Assembly (NCBI RefSeq): GCF_025666195.1
Contig: NZ_CP102592.1
Span: forward strand, 3,038,001-3,102,000
Direction: 5' to 3'
DNA: 64,000 nt
Source: Xanthomonas sp. CFBP 8443
GTDB taxonomy: Bacteria > Pseudomonadota > Gammaproteobacteria > Xanthomonadales > Xanthomonadaceae
A program made the position numbers and the translations under genes. Positions 26,342 through 36,797 of this stretch are shown here, piece by piece. The notes beneath the pieces are model-generated. The model saw only the letters and a list, made by a program, of their open reading frames with translations. It ran no database searches and was not told the origin of the DNA. Position 1 is the stretch's first letter, and the number at the start of each line of letters is the position of its first letter.

Positions 26342-27160
26342 GCTTGCTGCGGCGGCTTCAGCCGCGACCAACGAAGCGGCGGAGTCTCCGCAACCGCACA
26401 GCGTCGGGACTGAAGTCCCTCCCACAGTGCACCCAGCCAGGTGGCCGCAAGCCCTCTGCATCTGTAGGAGCGGCTTCAGCCGCGACGAGCGAAGCGGTGG
26501 AGTCGCCGCAACCGGAAAGCGGCAGGACTGAAGCCCTCCCACAGCGCACCCAGCGAGTTGGCCGCAAGCCCCTTGTGGGAGCGACTTCAGTCGCGACGAG
26601 CGAAGCTGCAGAGTCTCCGCGACCGGACGGTGTCGGGACTGAAGTCCCTCCTACAGTGCACCCAGCCAGTTAGCCGCCGCCGTTGTAGGAGCGGCTTCAG
26701 CCGCGACGAGCGAAGCGGTGGATTGCCGCAACCGGAAAGCGGCAGGACTGAAGCCCTCCCACAGCGCACCCAGCGAGTTGGCCGCAAGCCCCTTGTGGGA
26801 GCGACTTCAGTCGCGACGAGCGAAGCTGCAGAGTCGCCGCGACCGGACGGTGTCGGGACTGAAGTCTCCCAAACTACACCCAGCCAGTTGGCAGCAAGCT
26901 CTCTGCCCCTGTAGGAGCGGCTTCAGCCGCGACGAGCGAAGCCGTGGATTTGCCGCGACCGGAAAGCCGCATGACTTAGGTCCTTCCTACAGCGCACCCT
27001 GCCAGTTCGCCGCAGGCCCCTTGTGGGAGCGACTTCAGTCGCGACGAGCGAAGCCGTGGACTCGCCACAACCACACAGCATCGGAACTGAAGCCCTCCCA
27101 CAATGCACCCTGCCAGCCAGCACAAGCGCCTGTAGAGGAGAAAGCGCTTCAGCTTGCGCC
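26342..27160. repeat. array of seven palindromic elements plus one degenerate copy
   Basis: Elements begin near 26342, 26463, 26574, 26684, 26794, 26910 and 27022, with a decayed copy at 27131; the period is about 110 bases. Each has a head TGTAGGAGCGGCTTCAGCC or TGTGGGAGCGACTTCAGTC followed by GCGACGAGCGAAGC, and a tail GGACTGAAGTCCCTCC(T/C)ACAG that is the inverse of the head. A hairpin of about 75 bases is therefore followed by a spacer containing CACCCAGC(C/G)AGTTGGCCGCAAGC. From the second copy on, two subtypes alternate, giving a higher-order unit of about 220 bases. No gene lies here; open frames across it are by-products of the repeats. Confidence 0.92.
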
Positions 27161-27161
27161 G

Positions 27162-29057
<1,896 letters not shown>

Positions 29058-29073
29058 ACGCTATTGTACGTGG

Positions 29074-29451
29074 ATGCGCCCGTCACCGAACCCGAACGCC
29101 GCCCCGGCCGTGCGCGACGGCCATCGCCGCCGTTCGCTGCGCATCGCCCCGGACCTTCTCCAGGCACGCTTCGGCGCCGGCAACTTCGACGACGCCCACG
29201 ACGCACTGATCGACCTGCTGCGCGAATGCTGCGGCGATGGCGGCTACCGGGTGGACGCGGATGTCGACGCCAGCCATCCCAATCCCTGGTTCCATCGCTA
29301 CGTGCTGCACCTGTACGACGGCCCGGCCGATCTCGGGCCCGAGCAGGCAGGCCTGGCCGCCGGGGTGTCCGAGGTCTGCTTTGGCGAGTTCGTGCGCCGC
29401 GTCGCGGCGTTGGGGCTGGACCCGGCGGTCGACGATCGCGGCCCTGCCTGA
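29074..29451 (+). CDS. hypothetical protein, 125 residues
   Basis: A soluble acidic-to-neutral protein with an N-terminal Arg/Pro-rich stretch, a helical segment NFDDAHDALIDLLRECCGDGGY and an aromatic block SHPNPWFHRYVLHLYDG. No family is recognised. It is divergent from uup with only 16 bases between start codons, and codon use matches neighbouring genes. An earlier in-frame ATG at 29047 would overlap the uup start region and is less likely. The stop is about 100 bases before dbpA on the same strand, with a weak hairpin (CCGGC/GCCGG then CTTTT) and the CCGGTCCCGGGTCC repeat between them. Confidence 0.7.
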   Translation: MRPSPNPNAAPAVRDGHRRRSLRIAPDLLQARFGAGNFDDAHDALIDLLRECCGDGGYRVDADVDASHPNPWFHRYVLHLYDGPADLGPEQAGLAAGVSEVCFGEFVRRVAALGLDPAVDDRGPA

Positions 29452-29548
29452 GCTCCTGCGCGTCAGTCTGCATGGCGCCTGGAGGCCGGCTGAGCCGGGC
29501 TTTTCCGGGTCCCCGGTCCCGGGTCCCCGGTCCCGGTTAAAATAGACC

Positions 29549-30925
29549 ATGAACGATTTCGACACCCTGTCCCTCTCCCCGGCGCTGGCGCCGGGCATCG
29601 ACGCGCTCGGCTACACCACCATGACCCCGGTGCAGGCGCAGAGCCTGCCGCCGATCCTGGCCGGCCACGACGTCATCGTGCAGGCGCCCACCGGCAGCGG
29701 CAAGACCGCGGCGTTCGGCCTGGGCCTGCTGCAGAAGCTGGACCCGGCGCTGACCCGCGCGCAGGCGCTGGTGCTGTGTCCGACCCGCGAACTGGCCGAC
29801 CAGGTCGGCAAGCAGCTGCGCAAGCTGGCCACCGGCATTCCCAACATGAAGCTGGTGGTGCTGACCGGCGGCATGCCGCTGGGTCCGCAACTGGCCTCGC
29901 TGGAGGCGCACGACCCGCAGGTGGTGGTGGGCACGCCCGGCCGTATCCAGGAGCTCGCCCGCAAGCGCGCGCTGCACCTGGGCGGGGTGCGCACGCTGGT
30001 GCTGGACGAGGCCGACCGCATGCTCGACATGGGCTTCGAAGAGCCGATTCGCGAGATCGCCAGCCGCTGCGACAAGCACCGCCAGAGCCTGCTGTTCTCG
30101 GCCACCTTCCCCGACGCGATCCGCACCCTGGCGCGCGAACTGCTGAAGGAACCGGCCGAAATCACCATCGAGGGCGCCGACAGCGCGCCGGAGATCGAGC
30201 AGCAGTTCTTCGAAGTCGACCCGACCTACCGGCAGAAGGCGGTGGCCGGGCTGTTGCTGCGCTTCACCCCCGAATCCAGCGTGGTGTTCTGCAATACCCG
30301 CAAGGAAGTCGACGAGGTGGCCGGCTCGCTGCAGCAATTCGGCTTTTCGGCGCTGGCGCTGCATGGCGACATGGAACAGCGCGACCGCGACGAGGTGCTG
30401 GTGCGCTTCGTCAACCGCAGCTGCAACGTGCTGGTCGCCAGCGACGTGGCCGCGCGCGGGCTGGACGTGGAGGACCTGGCGGCGGTGCTCAACTACGAAC
30501 TGCCGACCGACACCGAGACCTACCGCCACCGCATCGGCCGTACCGCGCGCGCCGGCAAGCGCGGCCTGGCGCTGAGCCTGGTGGCGCCGCGCGAAGTGGC
30601 GCGCGCGCAGGCGCTGGAAGCCGAACAGGGCCAGCCGCTGCGCTGGTCGCGCGCGCCGCTGGCCACCGCGCGCCCGGCGCAGTTGCCGCAGGCGGCGATG
30701 ACCACGCTGCGCATCGACGGCGGCAAGACCGACAAGCTGCGCGCCGGCGACATCCTCGGTGCGCTGACCGGCGACGCAGGTCTGTCCGGCGCGGCGATCG
30801 GCAAGATCGCGATCTACCCCACCCGCTCCTACGTCGCCGTCGCCCGCGAGCACGCCGGCCGGGCGCTGGGCCAGTTGCAGGCAGGCAAGATCAAGGGCCG
30901 CCGGTTCCGGGTCAGCAAGCTTTAG
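29549..30925 (+). CDS. dbpA: ATP-dependent RNA helicase DbpA
   Basis: A 458-residue DEAD-box helicase that is stimulated by helix 92 of 23S rRNA and helps build the large ribosomal subunit. Motifs: Q-motif MTPVQAQSLP, motif I APTGSGKTA, Ia PTRELADQ, TPGR, motif II VLDEADRML, motif III SATF, then FCNTRKE, DVAARGLDV and HRIGRTARAGKRG. The last 75 residues (TLRIDGGKTDKLRAGDILGALTG...RSYVAVAR) are the DbpA RNA-recognition domain that sets it apart from other DEAD-box proteins. The short tandem repeat CCCCGGTCCCGGGT just upstream overlaps the promoter region; TTAAAATAG next to it may be the -10 element. Confidence 0.95.
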   Translation: MNDFDTLSLSPALAPGIDALGYTTMTPVQAQSLPPILAGHDVIVQAPTGSGKTAAFGLGLLQKLDPALTRAQALVLCPTRELADQVGKQLRKLATGIPNMKLVVLTGGMPLGPQLASLEAHDPQVVVGTPGRIQELARKRALHLGGVRTLVLDEADRMLDMGFEEPIREIASRCDKHRQSLLFSATFPDAIRTLARELLKEPAEITIEGADSAPEIEQQFFEVDPTYRQKAVAGLLLRFTPESSVVFCNTRKEVDEVAGSLQQFGFSALALHGDMEQRDRDEVLVRFVNRSCNVLVASDVAARGLDVEDLAAVLNYELPTDTETYRHRIGRTARAGKRGLALSLVAPREVARAQALEAEQGQPLRWSRAPLATARPAQLPQAAMTTLRIDGGKTDKLRAGDILGALTGDAGLSGAAIGKIAIYPTRSYVAVAREHAGRALGQLQAGKIKGRRFRVSKL

Positions 30926-30939
30926 ACGGGTTGCAACAG

Positions 30940-31434
30940 CCACTGGAATCGCTGGCGCACGACGCGGACGGCAACGCCTGGAGCGAGGCGGTGCCGGTGC
31001 GCTGGATGCAAGGCGGCTGCGCTTCATCCTCCAGGACCATGCCGCCGATCCGGCGCCGGCCGATTCCGCCGCGGCCATCGAAGCGTTCCTGTGCGTCGAC
31101 CCGTCAGTGCTCGATGCCCCGCGGCGCAGGTGTTCGCCTGCTACCGGCGATGCATGCCTTGCACGAAGAAACGGCACGCCCTCGCCGCGCATCCACGGCC
31201 CCGCGCAATATGGAAATACGTGCATTTCGGCTTGAAAGCCTACGCCAGCCGCTACCGCGACGGCCGCGTCCGCAGCATCCTGGAATGCAACGGCGATTGG
31301 GGTCCCGAGCACGGGCTGCAGCGGGGTGTTCGCGCACGACAGCGGATCTGCAGGATCGGCCCGTTCGACGGCAATCCGCACCATGCGACGCCTGCGCCGA
31401 TTCCGGCCTGGAAGAGGCCGTCTACCCGCACTGA
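30940..31434 (+). pseudogene. frameshifted remnant of a small DUF6985-like gene
   Basis: No single frame is open, but pieces in three frames follow one another in the order of one protein: DADGNAWSEAVPVRWMQ, then LRFILQDHAADPAPADSAAAIEAFLCVDPSVLD, then VFACYRR and IWKYVHFG followed by VRSILECNGDWGPEHGLQ and CRIGPFDGN, then ADSGLEEAVYPH and a stop at 31434. The layout (a VLDA/FAYYR-type segment, W-x-H-V-x-FG, ECN-DWEPEHGLQ, VGPYDG, LE-x-VVY) resembles the DUF6985 family from memory. At least three frameshifts mean it is dead. It directly follows dbpA. The family name is tentative; the broken state is visible. Confidence 0.6.
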
Positions 31435-31467
31435 GCCGCGCGCGGCCAGGTCCTGTCGGTTCGCCTC

Positions 31468-31746
31468 TCAGAACAGAGAGAAGATCATCATACCTGCGAA
31501 GACAATGAGCAGCATAATGTACAGCGGGCGGAAAATATAGAAACGTTGCCAGCTTGTAAGGCCAGGATCATAGATAAAAATCCGCTTATCGAGCTTCACG
31601 TCATCCATGCCGCTATCAACCGAAAAATCCCCGCCATTCTTCTTATAAAAGCGGCATTCCCTGACCTGTACGACGATCTGATGAACCGCCAGCAGACTAA
31701 CCGCCAAGAACGCTGCTGAAAAAACCGCAATTTCCAGAATCAGCAT
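31468..31746 (-). CDS. AT-rich orphan gene for a two-helix membrane protein
   Basis: A 92-residue protein with an N-terminal membrane helix (ILEIAVFSAAFLAVSLLAVHQIVV), a polar loop of about 45 residues rich in Lys and Asp, and a C-terminal helix (RPLYIMLLIVFAGMMIFSLF). The base composition is clearly lower in GC than every neighbouring gene, and codons such as ATA, AAA and CTT, rare elsewhere here, are common. This points to acquisition from another genome. A weak ribosome-binding site (GAGGGAGATAT) precedes the ATG. No family is recognised. It lies between the broken gene and apt. Confidence 0.72.
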   Translation of the reverse strand: MLILEIAVFSAAFLAVSLLAVHQIVVQVRECRFYKKNGGDFSVDSGMDDVKLDKRIFIYDPGLTSWQRFYIFRPLYIMLLIVFAGMMIFSLF

Positions 31747-31809
31747 ATATCTCCCTCGCTTATAGTCCTTGGAAAGATAAGCCTTCCTCGATCCAAAGAC
31801 CGTTGCGCA

Positions 31810-32367
31810 TCAGTAGCGCAGCGACGCGGTTAGCGGGATGTCCGCCGGCCAGCGCGCACGCGCGCCCAGCGCGGTCAGTTCCACCATCACCGTGGCCGCC
31901 ACCACCTCGGCGCCGAGCCGCTGCGCCAACGCCAGCGCGGCCAGCAAGGTGCCGCCGGTGGCCAGCACGTCGTCGACGATCAGCACGCGCGCGCCCGGCT
32001 GCAGCGCGTCGACATGGATCTCGATGCGGTCGCGGCCGTATTCCAGGCCGTAGTCCTGGCCGATCGTCGCCGTCGGCAGCTTGCCCGGCTTGCGCACCGG
32101 CACGAAGCCCACGCGCAGTTCGTGCGCCAGCGTCGCACCCAGGATGAAGCCGCGCGATTCGATGCCCAGCACCGCGTCCAGCGGCGTACCGCGCCACGGC
32201 TGCACCATCGCGTCGATCGCCGAGGCGTAGTCCGGGCCGTCGGCGAGCAGCGGGGTGATGTCCTTGAACATGATGCCCGGCTTGGGGAAATCGGCGACAT
32301 CGCGGATGCGGCCGGACCAGTGGGCGTGTGCGTCGGCGGGCGCGTCGCAGCAGGAAGACTCGTTCAT
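31810..32367 (-). CDS. apt: adenine phosphoribosyltransferase
   Basis: A 185-residue cytoplasmic salvage enzyme that joins adenine to PRPP to give [20 protein letters not shown] is the N-terminal family signature, [14 protein letters not shown] the hood region, and the PRPP-binding loop is [18 protein letters not shown] at about residues 126-143. The N-terminus ([17 protein letters not shown]) is a little longer than in E. coli. The gene stands alone between the AT-rich orphan and the RND operon, with about 85 bases to the latter. Confidence 0.96.
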   Translation of the reverse strand: MNESSCCDAPADAHAHWSGRIRDVADFPKPGIMFKDITPLLADGPDYASAIDAMVQPWRGTPLDAVLGIESRGFILGATLAHELRVGFVPVRKPGKLPTATIGQDYGLEYGRDRIEIHVDALQPGARVLIVDDVLATGGTLLAALALAQRLGAEVVAATVMVELTALGARARWPADIPLTASLRY

Positions 32368-32451
32368 CGGGGCATCGAGGCGGAGGAAAGACGCCCATTC
32401 TAGGCGCAGGGCGCGGCCATGCAGCGCCGCGCCCTGACCCGTTCACCGCGC

Positions 32452-35400
32452 TCACGCGGTCGGCGTGGCCTGCGCGTTGGCCGCCGGCCCGTGCAGCAGG
32501 CGCCGCACCAGCACGAAGAACAGCGGCACCAGCAGCACCGCCAGCAGCGTGCCCGAGAGCATGCCGCCGATCACGCTGATGCCGATCTCGCGGCGGCTGG
32601 CCGCGCCGGCGCCGGTGGACAGCGCCAGCGGCAGCACGCCGGCAACGAACGCCAGCGAGGTCATCACGATCGGCCGCAGGCGCAGCCGCGCGCCTTCCAG
32701 CGCCGCCTCCAGCAGCGGCCGCCCGGCCTTCTGCTGGGCCTCGGCGAACTCCACGATCAGGATCGCGTTCTTCGCCGACAGGCCGATCGTGGTCAGCAGG
32801 CCGACCTGGAAGTAGATGTCGTTGACGAAGCCGGCCAGGCTGGTCGCGGTGACCGTGCCGAGCACGCCCAACGGGATCACCAGCAGCACCGCCACCGGAA
32901 TCGACCAGCTCTCGTACAGCGCCGCCAGGCACAGGAAAATGAACAGGATCGAGGCGGTGTACAGCCACAGCGTCTGGTTGCTCGACAGCTGCTCCTGGTA
33001 GGACAGGCCGCTCCACTGCAGGTCGAACCCCTCCTGCTTGGCGACCAGCGCCTGCATCCGCTGCATCGCCTCGCCGGAACTGCCGCCGGCGGCCGCGCCG
33101 CCCTGGATCTGCGCCGCCGCCAGGCCGTTGAAGCGCTGCTGCAGCTGCGGCCCGCGGGTCCAGCGGGTGCTGGCGAAGCTGGCGAACGGCGCCATCTGCC
33201 CGTCCTTGCCGCGCACGTACCACTGGCCGATGTCCTCCGGCAGCGAGCGGTACGGCGCATCGCCCTGCACGTAGACGCGCTTGACCCGGCCGCGATCGAG
33301 GAAATCGTTGACGTAGCTGCCGCCCCACGCAGTGGACAGGGTGGCGTTGATGTCGCTCTGCGCCAGGCCCAGCGCGCTGGCCTGGGCTTGGTCGATGTCG
33401 ACCTGCAACTGCGCCTTGTCGCCCAGGCCGTTGAGCCGCACCGCGGTCAGCTGCGGATCGTCGCCCGCCTCCTGCAGCACCTGCTGCTGCGCCTTCAGCA
33501 GCGCCGCGCGGCCGGCGCCGTCGCTGTCGCGGATCCACAGTTCGAAGCCGCTGGACTGGCCCAGGCCGCGCACCGCCGGCGGCGACAGCACGCTGATCTT
33601 GGCGTCGGCGGTGCCGCGGAAATGCGCGTTGGCGCGGTCGATGATCGCCTGCGCGGTGTTGTCGCGGTTGCGCTCGCCCCACGGCCGCAGCGCAACGAAG
33701 GCCTGGCCGGCGTTCTGCCCGGTGCCTGCGTTGTTGCGTCCGATCACCATGAAGACCGCGGTGATGTTGTCCTTCTCGTGCTGCATGAAGTAATCGCTGA
33801 TGCGCCGCCCCAGCGCCTCGGTCTTGGCCAGCGGCGTGCCTTCGGGCGTGGTGAACTGGATCTGCACCTGGCCCTGGTCCTCCACCGGCAGGAAGCCGGT
33901 CGGCATGCGCGCGTACAGCGCCGCCATCGCCAGCACGATCACCGCGTACAGCGCCATCCAGCGCCGCGGCTGCCGCAACAGCGTGCCGAGCCGGCGCTGG
34001 TAGGCCTGCTGGCTGCGCTCCACGCCCCGGTTGAACCAGCGGAAGAAGCGCCCCGGCTGGCGTTCCTTTTCCACCGGCTTGAGCAGGGTCGCGCACAGCG
34101 CCGGGGTCAGGGTCAGCGCGACCAGCGCCGACAGCGCCATCGCCGAGGCGATGGTGATCGAGAACTGCCGGTAGATGATGCCGGTGGAGCCGCCGAAGAA
34201 CGCCATCGGCAGGAACACCGCGCCCAGCACCACGGTGATGCCGACCAGCGCGCCGGTGATCTCGCCCATCGATTGCTCGGTGGCCTCGCGTGGCGGCAGG
34301 TGCTGCTCGTGCATGATCCGCTCGACGTTCTCCACCACCACGATCGCATCGTCGACCAGCAGGCCGATCGCCAGCACCATCGCGAACAGGGTCAGCGTGT
34401 TGATGGTGAAACCGGCCGCGGCGAGGATGCCGAAGGTGCCCAGCAGCACCACCGGCACGGTGATCGCCGGGATCAGCGTGGCGCGGCCGTTCTGCAGGAA
34501 CAGGAACATCACCACCACCACCAGCACGATCGCCTCGATCAGCGTATGCACCACGCCCTCGATCGAGATCCGCACGAACGGCGTGCTGTCGCGCGGGTAG
34601 GCGACCTCCATGCCCGGCGGGAAGGTCGGCTTGAGCCGCTCGATGGTGGCGCGCACCGCGTCGGAGGTGGCCACCGCGTTGGCGCCGGAGGACAGCGTCA
34701 CCGAGAAGCCGGACGCCGGATGCCCGTTGAGCGTGGCGCTGTTCTGGTAGTTCTCCGCGCCGATCTCCACCCGCGCCACGTCGCCCAGGTGCACGCTGGA
34801 ACCGTCGGGCTGGGTGGCCAGGATGATGGCGCGGAACTGCTCGGCGGTCTGCAACCGCGACTGCGCGGTCACCGTGGCGTTGAGCTCCTGGTCGGCGCCG
34901 GTGGGCAGCGCGCCGAGTTCGCCAGCGGTGACCTGGGTGTTCTGCGCCTCGATCGCGCTGCGCACGTCGCCGGGCATCAGCCTGTAGGCGTTGAGCTTGT
35001 GCGGGTCCATCCAGATGCGCATCGCGTACTGCGCGCCGAACACGTTGATCTCGCCGACACCGTTGATGCGGCTGATCGGGTCCTGCAAGGTGCTGATCAA
35101 GTAGTCGGAGATGTCGACGTTGTCCAGCCGGTCGGTGCTGTCGTACAGCGCCACCGCCATCAGGCTGTCGCCCTGCGACTTGGCCACGGTCACGCCCTGC
35201 TGCTGCACTTCCTGCGGCAGGCGGTTGAGCGCCTGGTTGACCGCGTTCTGCACCTGCACCTGGGCGATGTCGGGATTGGCGGCCTGGTCGAAGGTGATGC
35301 TGATCCGCGCCTGCCCGGACGAGGAACTGGTCGAGGAAAAGTACAGCAGGTGGTCGATGCCCTTGATCTGCTGCTCGATCACCTGGGTGACGCTGTCCTC

Positions 35401-35574
35401 CACCGTCTGCGCCGAGGCGCCGTTGTAGGTGGCGGTGACGGTGACCCCGGGCGGGGCGATGTCGGGGTACTGCTCCACCGGCAGGGTGAACACGGCGATG
35501 GCGCCGGCGGCCATGATGCAGATCGCCAGCACCCAGGCGAAGATCGGGCGGCGGATGAAGAAATGCGCGAGCAT
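32452..35574 (-). CDS. RND-type multidrug efflux pump, inner-membrane transporter (AcrB/MexB family, HAE1)
   Basis: A 1040-residue proton-driven transporter of the tripartite efflux system. It starts MLAHFFIRRPIFAWVLAI, the first of 12 membrane helices, with two large periplasmic loops (VEQYPDIAPPGVTV opens the first). The proton-relay aspartates are in GLLVDDAIVVVENVER (helix 4) and the relay lysine in GLSAKNAILIVEFAEAQ (helix 10). LPVEDQGQVQIQ starts the second porter half. Full HAE1 length with all relay residues, so it should pump hydrophobic drugs, dyes or bile-like compounds. The gene follows the adaptor gene by 6 bases in one operon. No outer-membrane channel gene is adjacent; the next gene downstream is apt. 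Confidence 0.95.
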   Translation of the reverse strand: MLAHFFIRRPIFAWVLAICIMAAGAIAVFTLPVEQYPDIAPPGVTVTATYNGASAQTVEDSVTQVIEQQIKGIDHLLYFSSTSSSSGQARISITFDQAANPDIAQVQVQNAVNQALNRLPQEVQQQGVTVAKSQGDSLMAVALYDSTDRLDNVDISDYLISTLQDPISRINGVGEINVFGAQYAMRIWMDPHKLNAYRLMPGDVRSAIEAQNTQVTAGELGALPTGADQELNATVTAQSRLQTAEQFRAIILATQPDGSSVHLGDVARVEIGAENYQNSATLNGHPASGFSVTLSSGANAVATSDAVRATIERLKPTFPPGMEVAYPRDSTPFVRISIEGVVHTLIEAIVLVVVVMFLFLQNGRATLIPAITVPVVLLGTFGILAAAGFTINTLTLFAMVLAIGLLVDDAIVVVENVERIMHEQHLPPREATEQSMGEITGALVGITVVLGAVFLPMAFFGGSTGIIYRQFSITIASAMALSALVALTLTPALCATLLKPVEKERQPGRFFRWFNRGVERSQQAYQRRLGTLLRQPRRWMALYAVIVLAMAALYARMPTGFLPVEDQGQVQIQFTTPEGTPLAKTEALGRRISDYFMQHEKDNITAVFMVIGRNNAGTGQNAGQAFVALRPWGERNRDNTAQAIIDRANAHFRGTADAKISVLSPPAVRGLGQSSGFELWIRDSDGAGRAALLKAQQQVLQEAGDDPQLTAVRLNGLGDKAQLQVDIDQAQASALGLAQSDINATLSTAWGGSYVNDFLDRGRVKRVYVQGDAPYRSLPEDIGQWYVRGKDGQMAPFASFASTRWTRGPQLQQRFNGLAAAQIQGGAAAGGSSGEAMQRMQALVAKQEGFDLQWSGLSYQEQLSSNQTLWLYTASILFIFLCLAALYESWSIPVAVLLVIPLGVLGTVTATSLAGFVNDIYFQVGLLTTIGLSAKNAILIVEFAEAQQKAGRPLLEAALEGARLRLRPIVMTSLAFVAGVLPLALSTGAGAASRREIGISVIGGMLSGTLLAVLLVPLFFVLVRRLLHGPAANAQATPTA

Positions 35575-35580
35575 GCCGGC

Positions 35581-36735
35581 TCAGCCCTGGCCGGCGGCGG
35601 CCGCAGCTGGCTTGACCGTCACCTTGGCGCCGTCGCTGAGTCCTTGCCGGCCCTCCACCACCACCCGCTCGCCGGGCTTGAGCCCGTCGCCGACCAGCCA
35701 GCGATCGCCGACCGCGCGCAGCGTGGTGAACTGGCGCTGGCGCACGATGTTGTCCGCGCCCACCACCCAGGCCTGCGCGTCGCCGCGCGGGGTGCGGTCC
35801 ACCGCCGCCTGCGGCACCAGCAGCGCCTGCTGGCGGGTGCCCTGGCCGACGATCGCGCGCACGTACATGCCCGGCAGCAACTGCGCGTCGGGGTTGGGGA
35901 AGCGCGCGCGCAGGGTCACGCTGCCGGTGGTCTCCTCCACGTCGATATCGGCGAACTCCAGCGTGCCCGGCAACGGATAGTCGCTGCCGTCGGACAGCTT
36001 CAGGCGCACCTCTGCGGTGGCCGGCTGCACCCCGCCGCCGGCGATCGCGCGGCGCAGCGCCAGGAACTGGCTGCCGGACTGGGTGATGTCCACGTGCATC
36101 GGGTCCAGCTGCTGGATCTTGGCGATCGCATCGGCTTGGCTGGCGGTGACCAGCGCGCCCGGCGTCACCCGCGCCCGGCCGATGCGGCCGCTGATCGGCG
36201 CCTCCACGGTGGCGAAGCGCAGTTGGGTGCGCGCGGTCTCCACCGCAGCGCGGTTGGCGTCGCGGCTGGCCAGCGCCTGCTTGTAGGTCGCCTGCGCGTC
36301 GTCCACGTCCTGCTGCGCGGCCAGCCGGGTCTTGCCCAGTTCGCGATAGCGTTCGGCGCGCAGCTGCGCGGTGACCAGCGCCGCCTCGGCGGTGGCCAGA
36401 TTGGCCTGCGCCTCGTTGGCCGCGGCCTGGTACAGGGTCGACTCGATCTGGAACAGCGGCTGCCCGGCGCGCACCATCGCGCCCTCCTCGAACAGCCGCT
36501 TGCGCAGGATGCCGCCGACCTGCGGCCGCACCTCCGATTCCTCCGACGCGGCAGTGCGCCCGGCCAACTCGGCACTCAACGGCACGCTCTGCGGCTGCAG
36601 CGTCACCACCCCGACGGTCCTGGGCTGCGCCGCCGGCGCAGCGCGGTCGCCCCTGCAGCCGGCAAGCACGAGCAAGGAAAGGCACAGCAGCAGCGACAGC
36701 GTGCGGCGAGAACGCTGGGCGAAGGGCGCGGGCAT
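35581..36735 (-). CDS. RND efflux periplasmic adaptor lipoprotein (AcrA/MexA family)
   Basis: A 384-residue membrane-fusion protein linking the RND pump to an outer-membrane channel. The signal sequence ends in the lipobox LVLAGC near residue 26. The lipoyl/hairpin part is seen in SEVRPQVGGILRKRLFEEGAMVRAGQPLFQIE and the alpha-hairpin around NEAQANLATAEAALVTAQLRAERY. The beta-barrel follows with TVEAPISGRIGRARVTPGALV and NPDAQLLPGMYVRAIV. ATG 36735 is preferred over 36768 because CAGGATC lies eight bases upstream and the protein then opens directly on the signal peptide. First gene of the operon, divergent from its likely TetR regulator. Confidence 0.94.
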   Translation of the reverse strand: MPAPFAQRSRRTLSLLLCLSLLVLAGCRGDRAAPAAQPRTVGVVTLQPQSVPLSAELAGRTAASEESEVRPQVGGILRKRLFEEGAMVRAGQPLFQIESTLYQAAANEAQANLATAEAALVTAQLRAERYRELGKTRLAAQQDVDDAQATYKQALASRDANRAAVETARTQLRFATVEAPISGRIGRARVTPGALVTASQADAIAKIQQLDPMHVDITQSGSQFLALRRAIAGGGVQPATAEVRLKLSDGSDYPLPGTLEFADIDVEETTGSVTLRARFPNPDAQLLPGMYVRAIVGQGTRQQALLVPQAAVDRTPRGDAQAWVVGADNIVRQRQFTTLRAVGDRWLVGDGLKPGERVVVEGRQGLSDGAKVTVKPAAAAAGQG

Positions 36736-36797
36736 GCGCTTGATCCTGGAAGCTGGGGGGAGGATCATTTAATTTACTTAAAGACAAATAAATAAGC
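36736..36797. promoter_or_regulatory. AT-rich divergent promoter/operator between RND operon and TetR gene
   Basis: About 60 bases hold the only AT-rich stretch nearby (ATTTAATTTACTTAAAGACAAATAAATAAG from 36767). It contains an imperfect dyad CTTA...TAAG and sits over the two start codons. It is the natural place for the TetR operator and both -10 elements, as in acrAB-acrR. The exact site is not defined. Confidence 0.5.

Noticed and set aside
26342..27160. CRISPR array
   Set aside because: Repeats are palindromic, about 75 bases, with conserved rather than unique spacers, and there are no cas genes. This is a REP/BIME-type array.
30926..31540. Intact gene in one of the plus-strand frames after dbpA
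   Set aside because: Homologous-looking blocks change frame at least three times; no single frame contains them all.
32419..36795. A plus-strand open frame of 1458 codons opposite the RND operon
   Set aside because: The minus strand encodes two complete efflux proteins with all family motifs; the opposite frame is compositional noise.
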